Assembly: GCF_037975245.1 (NCBI RefSeq)
Contig: NC_092577.1
Coordinates: 36,572,898-36,636,897 of the forward strand
DNA length: 64,000 nt
Direction of reading: 5' to 3'
DNA from: Apostichopus japonicus
Lineage: Eukaryota; Echinodermata; Holothuroidea; Aspidochirotida; Stichopodidae
Shown: one piece after another, positions 58,961 through 64,000 of the stretch
Layout: each line of letters starts with the position of its first letter
Position numbering within the stretch: position 1 is the stretch's first letter
Position numbers and translations under genes: made by a program
Notes under the pieces: generated by a model
What the model saw: only the letters and a program-made list of their open reading frames with translations
The model's database searches: none
What the model was told of the DNA's origin: nothing

Positions 58961-60180
58961 AACAGTTCTAGTGGCGCAGTTGGTAGTGCTCTGGACTGGA
59001 GAGACACAGACAAACTCCATGTCTCCGGTTCGATCCCCAGACAGAGCATTTTGATTTTCTGTTCTTTTCCTTCTTCCATTCTGGACTTTGAAGTTTAAAT
59101 ATTAGAAACGAGCACTCATTCTCAACAGTTCTAGTGGCGCACTTGGTAGTGCTCTGGACTGGAGAGACACAGACAAACTCCATGTCTCCGGTTCGATCCC
59201 CAGACAGAGCATTTTGATTTTCTGTTCTTTTCCTTCTTCCATTCTGGACTTTGAAGTTTAAATATTAGAAACGAGCACTAATTCTCAACAGTTCAAGTGG
59301 CGCAGTTGGTAGTGCTCTGGACTGGAGAGAGACAGACAAACTCCATGTCTCCGGTTCGAACCCCAGACAGAGCATTTTATATTTTTGCTCTTTTACTGAT
59401 TCCATTCTGGACTTTGAAGTTTAAATATTAGAAACGAGCATTAATTCTCAACAGTTCTAGTGGCGCAGTTGGTAGTGCTCTGGACTGGAGAGACAAACTC
59501 CATGTCTCCGGTTCGATCCCCAGACAGAGCAAATTTTTTTGGGCTCTTTTATACTGATTCCATTCTGGACTTTGAAGTTTAAATATTAGAAACGAGCACT
59601 AATTCTCAACAGTTCTAGTGGCGCAGTTGGTAGTGCTCTGGACTGGAGAGAGACAGACAAACTCCATGTCTCCGGTTCGAACCCCAGACAGAGCATTTTA
59701 TATTTTTGCTCTATTACTGATTCCATTCTGGACTTTGAAGTTTAAATATTAGAAACGAGCATTAATTCTCAACAGTTCTAGTGGCGCAGTTGGTAGTGCT
59801 CTGGACTGGAGAGACAGACAAACTCCATGTCTCCGGTTCGATCCCCAGACAGAGCATTTTATATTTTTGCTCTTTTACTGATTCCATTCTGGACTTTGAA
59901 GTTTAAATATTAGAAACGAGCACTAATTCTCAACAGTTCTAGTGGCGCAGTTGGTAGTGCTCTGGACTGGAGAGAGACAGACAAACTCCATGTCTCCGGT
60001 TCGATCCCCAGACAGAGCATTTTATATTTTTGCTCTTTTACTGATTCTATTCTGGACTTTGAAGTTTAAATATTAGAAACGAGCACTAATTCTCAACAGT
60101 TCTAGTGGCGCAGTTGGTAGTGCTCTGGACTGGAGAGAGACAGACAAACTCCATGTCTCCGGTTCGATTCCCAGACAAGC
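58960..60180 (+). repeat. Tandem array of tRNA-like units, 163-bp period, eight copies
   Basis: Units begin at about 58971, 59134, 59297, 59460, 59618, 59781, 59942 and 60105. Each carries a box A-like GTGGCGCAGTTGGTAGTGC (a good D-arm) and box B GGTTCGATCCC, then a spacer ending GAAGTTTAAATATTAGAAAC. The T-stem and acceptor stem do not pair and the anticodon loop lacks the usual T33, so these are tRNA-derived rather than ordinary tRNA genes. Unit differences are small insertions in the variable region (GAGACACAGAC, GAGAGACAGAC, GAGACAAAC). Confidence 0.88.
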
Positions 60181-60281
60181 TCCATGTCTGCTGTTCATGT
60201 CCAGGCAGAGCCTTTTACTTTTCTACTCTCTGGAGGGAGTGGAAGTATAAATATAAGAAACAAAGTTTCCCCAGAGGGAAC

Positions 60282-60355
60282 CGAAATGGTGCAGTTGGTA
60301 GTTCCATCATTCAGTAAGCGATTGGTTTGGATTGCATCGGTTCAAGTCCCAGGTG
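60282..60355 (+). other. Single tRNA-like sequence
   Basis: TGGTGCAGTTGGTAG and GGTTCAAGTCC are correctly ordered box A and box B-like elements, but the arms do not fold convincingly. It follows the array and may be a diverged member. Confidence 0.4.
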
Positions 60356-60379
60356 AGTACTCGCAAAAGGAGTTCTGAC

Positions 60380-60610
60380 AAGTGGATTAGGTGAATCCCG
60401 AATGCGGGCGGTCCCCCTCTTCCTGACAGGTGGGTAAGGTGAGTACCGAAGGGGAGACATGGGAAAGGTGTGGACAAGGTGATGTCGCCACCCCCTCCCC
60501 CTGACAAGGTAAAGGCACGGACAAGTGGAGTTCGCCGCCACCCGCTCCCCCTGACAAGGTTCATGCGCAGACAAATAAAGTTCGCCGCCACCCCTCCCCC
60601 CTGACTAGCT
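60380..60610. repeat. Short G/C-rich tandem repeat, about three copies
   Basis: AGTTCGCCGCCACCCGCTCC and CCTGACAAGGT are repeated at about 55-base spacing. Overlapping short frames are repeat shadows. Confidence 0.75.
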
Positions 60611-60711
60611 ATTCTGGGGGTGAGGGAGTAGTGGAGAAAATCTTTTACAAAAACGACTAAGTCCAAACAGCAGGATCTTTAAATATTTGTAAAGCTTTTC
60701 ACACCAGAGGC

Positions 60712-60775
60712 CCACCTAATGGTCTAGTGGTAAAGACTTTTGCTTTTGCATGTCAAGGTCCCTGGCTCAAACTCA
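60712..60775 (+). other. tRNA-Gly-like degenerate sequence
   Basis: TAATGGTCTAGTGGTAAAGAC resembles box A of tRNA-Gly/Glu; the expected box B is degraded (GGCTCAAACTC). A tRNA-derived remnant. Confidence 0.4.
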
Positions 60776-60779
60776 ATCT

Positions 60780-62630
60780 TTGCTTTTCCTTTTACAATAC
60801 TCCAGTAAAAGGTAGAAAAAAAAAGAGATGCTTGGAAATAACTATTTTTTTTTAATGACAAATCAGTTCATGGACAGGATGTTTCTTCATCCCTCCAACC
60901 ACAATTAATACCCTTCAACTACCTGTCCAGTAACAGGTTATCCCTTATCAAATACTAATCAAAACATGCAATACATCATTCATAAACATTCTTAGCGATA
61001 CCTGCATCTACTATTGAGATGGTTGGGTGACAACAGAGAGTTAGTTTCTATAATGTTTCTATTACTTATAATATCAGCCTGGAAGGCAGTTATTGAATAG
61101 TGCTAAGCAGTCACATGTACATATGGGATATGCCCTATGGCCTTTTACTTCACACCAGGTGGCTATCTCCAATTCACACAGGTACATTCTTTTTGGACAT
61201 TTTTTTTAAAAACATTTGGAAGACCATTTTCACATGAGGGGAAAAAGAATGGATTTCTCCTAGATAAAAATAATAACCCCATCTTACTTCAGCCAGACAG
61301 GGCTTGAATCCATAGGTTTGCTTGACAATAGGTTCCCAATAAAAAGGAGGTGGCCTTCCATGGATGATCGATGATTCAGTTTACAATAATACCATGGCAC
61401 CCCTGCTACCATCAATATCATTTTCTTTAACTTTCATTAATTAACTAAATCTGATTTTGAATTAGTTTTAGATAACTCTTAACTTTTACATTTTTGCCCT
61501 CCAGTTTGAAAAAGGAAATGATACTACCATAGCACAAACAACATAAATGTGGAAAGGTTGCTCCCTTTCATTGCCGTCTCAATCACCCCCCCCCCTCCCC
61601 GCTCCGACTACCACACCCCAAATTATATACACGAAGAGTGCATTATTGAAAGTTTCTCTAAATAAAGCCTTATCAGTAAACCTGTGCTACTACAAACTGA
61701 AAATTCAATTCAAAGATTCTCCCTCTTCACTTTCATTTCTCCTTCTCGATCCTTCGCCTCACCACCCCCCCCCCACCCCTGGTCCTTCCAACTACCATCC
61801 ATAACTCCTGCCAATATCAAATTCAGTCACCTTAACATCCCCATAAAGTGTCAGTCGGTCAAGCACCACAATGTTTGTAGACCAAGAAATCAACAACCGA
61901 AACCCATTTTTAAAACTTTAAAGCCCCATCAAATAAAGATGCTGTTTTTTACTTCTTTTTCTCTAAACGAGATTAACACACAAACACCAAATCCAAAATA
62001 TATAGAATTCCACTTCCCATTCTGAATATTCTTCAATTTTTTTTTTGCCTAGCCATGTTAAAAAAGTGAGTGTTATTCTTTTTGGCCTTCCCCCATCTTT
62101 GTGTTTGCATTGCAACAAGGTGTAGTTTTCTCTACTAAAAAAAACAAATCAAATCAAATAAAACTTAAATAAAAGATGATAACAGCACACCCAGGAGAAG
62201 AGTGAGAGCCCTCCCAAATACTACCGGCTTATGTATACAAAAGACCTCACGGACGCAGATTAAGGGTAAAGGAGTTACACCAATTTGAAGTTCCAAATAA
62301 CCTGGACTAACCCATTTGACCTGACGTGTGTCATTCCTGTGGTCTTATGATGGATGTTTATGAAATGTGATATATCAATCTGTGGGTGCCTCACCTGAAT
62401 GTACCCAGAACCACGACATGCAATACATGCAGATATAATCATGAAACTGTATAATGCCAACACATACATACTGTAACAATGAAGACCAAAGAAGAGAGTA
62501 AAAAAAGAAAAATAACATGGTTGGTAAAAGATATCACTCCTATTCGCCTGCTGACATTCCCACTGGGGATCGCATTTGATCCCAGAGAGACGCGATCTTT
62601 TGATCCTTTTTCCGACATCTTGGCAAATCT
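60780..62630. other. No gene recognised; downstream of SRP68
   Basis: AT-rich with C-runs near 61590 and 61765 and an AAATCAAATCAAATAAA tail-like string near 62145, as seen at the end of the LINE at 58.6 kb. The first part left of 62635 should contain the SRP68 3' untranslated region. Confidence 0.4.
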
Positions 62631-62634
62631 AGAG

Positions 62635-62933
62635 TTACTTTTCACCCCCACTCCACCATCCATGCAGGAACCCACCCAAACCCCCCTGCGCGGCCGATTT
62701 ATTCTGTTTCAGTTTCTCGTCCAAGGAGGGAAACTCTATATGGTTCAGCACTATGTCAAAGAAGAGCGGTTTGCACGGTGACAGCTTTAAGTCCGGTGGG
62801 AATGCCGTGAAGTTGGGCTTGGCGGCAAGGTCCGGCTGGTTGGCGTTGTACCGGTCCAGCCTTTCCACCAGCGGTTGATTGTCCTTCAGACCGAGTTGCG
62901 CCATTCCTTTGCTGATGGAAGGTTCACTGGAAT
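62635..62933 (-). CDS. SRP68: SRP68 signal recognition particle protein, last coding exon
   Basis: The acceptor attttcag precedes 62933 and the frame ends at TAA 62637-62635, giving 98 residues. The stretch DRYNANQPDLAAKPNFTAFP and PPDLKLSPCKPLFFDIVLNH match the C-terminus of animal SRP68 as I know it, followed by IEFPSLDEKLKQ. SRP68 with SRP72 binds 7SL RNA and targets ribosomes making secretory proteins to the ER; this C-terminal part is the SRP72-binding region in the family. The tail after the conserved core (GGLGGFLHGWW) is Gly-rich and ends SGGEK. Earlier exons are expected beyond the right edge. The first two bases belong to a codon split by the preceding intron. Confidence 0.9.
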
Positions 62934-62939
62934 CTGAAA

Positions 62940-64000
62940 ATTAACGCAAAGAGTTTCTTGGTAAGCCATGGCCTTTTTTTTAAAGTATTCTTGGGTGGAG
63001 GGTATTTTCTATGGGTGAGAGTAGTCGGAGGGTGGGGGAAGTCAATTCAATTAATTGTGAGAAATGTCATTCAATTAGGAACCACATAAGGCCTATTCTC
63101 ATCTTTGTAGTAAGTTTGTCAGCTTGAGCTACCTGACAGTTCATAAGTAGGGGGGTATATTGGAGTGGAATTTGAGATTTGAATCCCTGAATAGAGAAAG
63201 TTTACAAAACTTGATAATTTGCAGTCATTTTTTGTTGTTGCTGTCACAAACAGAAATGGATACCCACTTTCTATTATTTGGAGAAGACAGAAACTGGTTC
63301 ATTCGAAGTCTACAAGGCCAGATACACTCTTTTTATTTTGGCTTTCAATTTCTTTATTCTGACAAATTTCGATAGTACAAAAAAACAGCATTTTTGATAG
63401 GGCTTTTGATACTTCCTTGTGATCCCTGGACATCATACATTCAGCTACGAGCAAAAATAACTGTTGTCTGTCCTGTCCACTACAATACTCCTATTGTAAT
63501 ATTTTCACACCCTAAGGGCTAATAGGTCTCTCCACCCCCCCCCCCCAAAAAAAGGGGTGAAAAGGGGCGGTGCTGCTTCCAACTGAATTAATCTTTTCAC
63601 TCATTGTTTAACAAAAGAGAAAAATTTGGGAAAGAAAACAACAGATTATTAATATAAATGCCATGTTTCTCTGAATCATTGTCTATGCTCTGATGGAAAA
63701 CATTTGTTCCAGTAGCAGGGTCAATTCCCAGGTTCCAAATGGACTCGGCAGTTTAATCTAGTGCATTTTCCTGACGATCAGACCCAAAAGAGAACATCGA
63801 TATGTCTCTCCACCGTTATCCCAAAGAAGAAACCTTTCAGAAACTCAAGGGTACTAAAGGAATTTCAAACTAACCAGGGTCCTGCACAAAAGTAACAGGG
63901 TAGTAGCATGATGGTCTCTGCCTGATTCCCCCTCCCCCAACCCTATTTCTTTTCTTAATTTTTTGGTATTCATCCTTTCATATATAGTCCATCTTGCATT
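62940..64000. other. Probable SRP68 intron
   Basis: No further exon was recognised on the minus strand. The sequence is AT-rich with a C12 run near 63535. The preceding SRP68 exon is expected beyond the window. Confidence 0.4.

Noticed and set aside
58971-60180. Functional tRNA genes
   Set aside because: Box A and B are present, but the T-stem and acceptor stem do not pair and the anticodon loop is abnormal.

Overview
The window looks like genomic DNA of an animal, most likely a marine invertebrate. The genes are split by introns with GT/AG borders. The rest is AT-rich and packed with minisatellites, LINE fragments, a tRNA-derived SINE and many short non-autonomous DNA transposons. No bacterial operon, rRNA or CRISPR signal is present. 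An echinoderm or similar deuterostome would fit, but that is a guess from repeat style only.

Three genes can be supported. (1) A minus-strand gene at 55634-38684 can be rebuilt completely: 11 exons with matching splice phases give a 516-residue amidase-signature enzyme of the Rhodococcus-type aliphatic amidase subfamily, with an intact Lys108/Ser183/Ser207 triad. (2) The last coding exon of SRP68, a protein of the signal recognition particle, lies at 62933-62635 on the minus strand; the rest lies beyond the right edge. (3) The left half (about 3.7-31.8 kb, plus strand) holds scattered exons with good splice sites, which I read as one or more genes for a single-pass membrane protein I do not recognise. 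Its exons at 26197-26306, 27180-27612 and 31789-31842 are phase-compatible.

Mobile DNA dominates the rest. At least seven hAT-type non-autonomous elements have 8-bp target duplications visible in the sequence (exact, or 7 of 8), and some are nested. Most share a GGCG-core terminal repeat followed by a G-run/C-run hairpin. Two complete TTAA-flanked elements and one truncated relative, three LINE fragments and a 163-bp array of tRNA-like units add to this.

The most unusual points are two places where repeats and genes merge. The 3' end of amidase exon 2, with its splice donor, has been amplified into about 15 tandem near-identical copies (52.57-54.48 kb). A hAT element has landed in the last codons of the presumed terminal exon of the left gene (31832), so that the transposon end now supplies the stop codon. 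The donor of amidase exon 9 also lies inside a 16-bp minisatellite, and its acceptor abuts the tail of a retroelement-like repeat.
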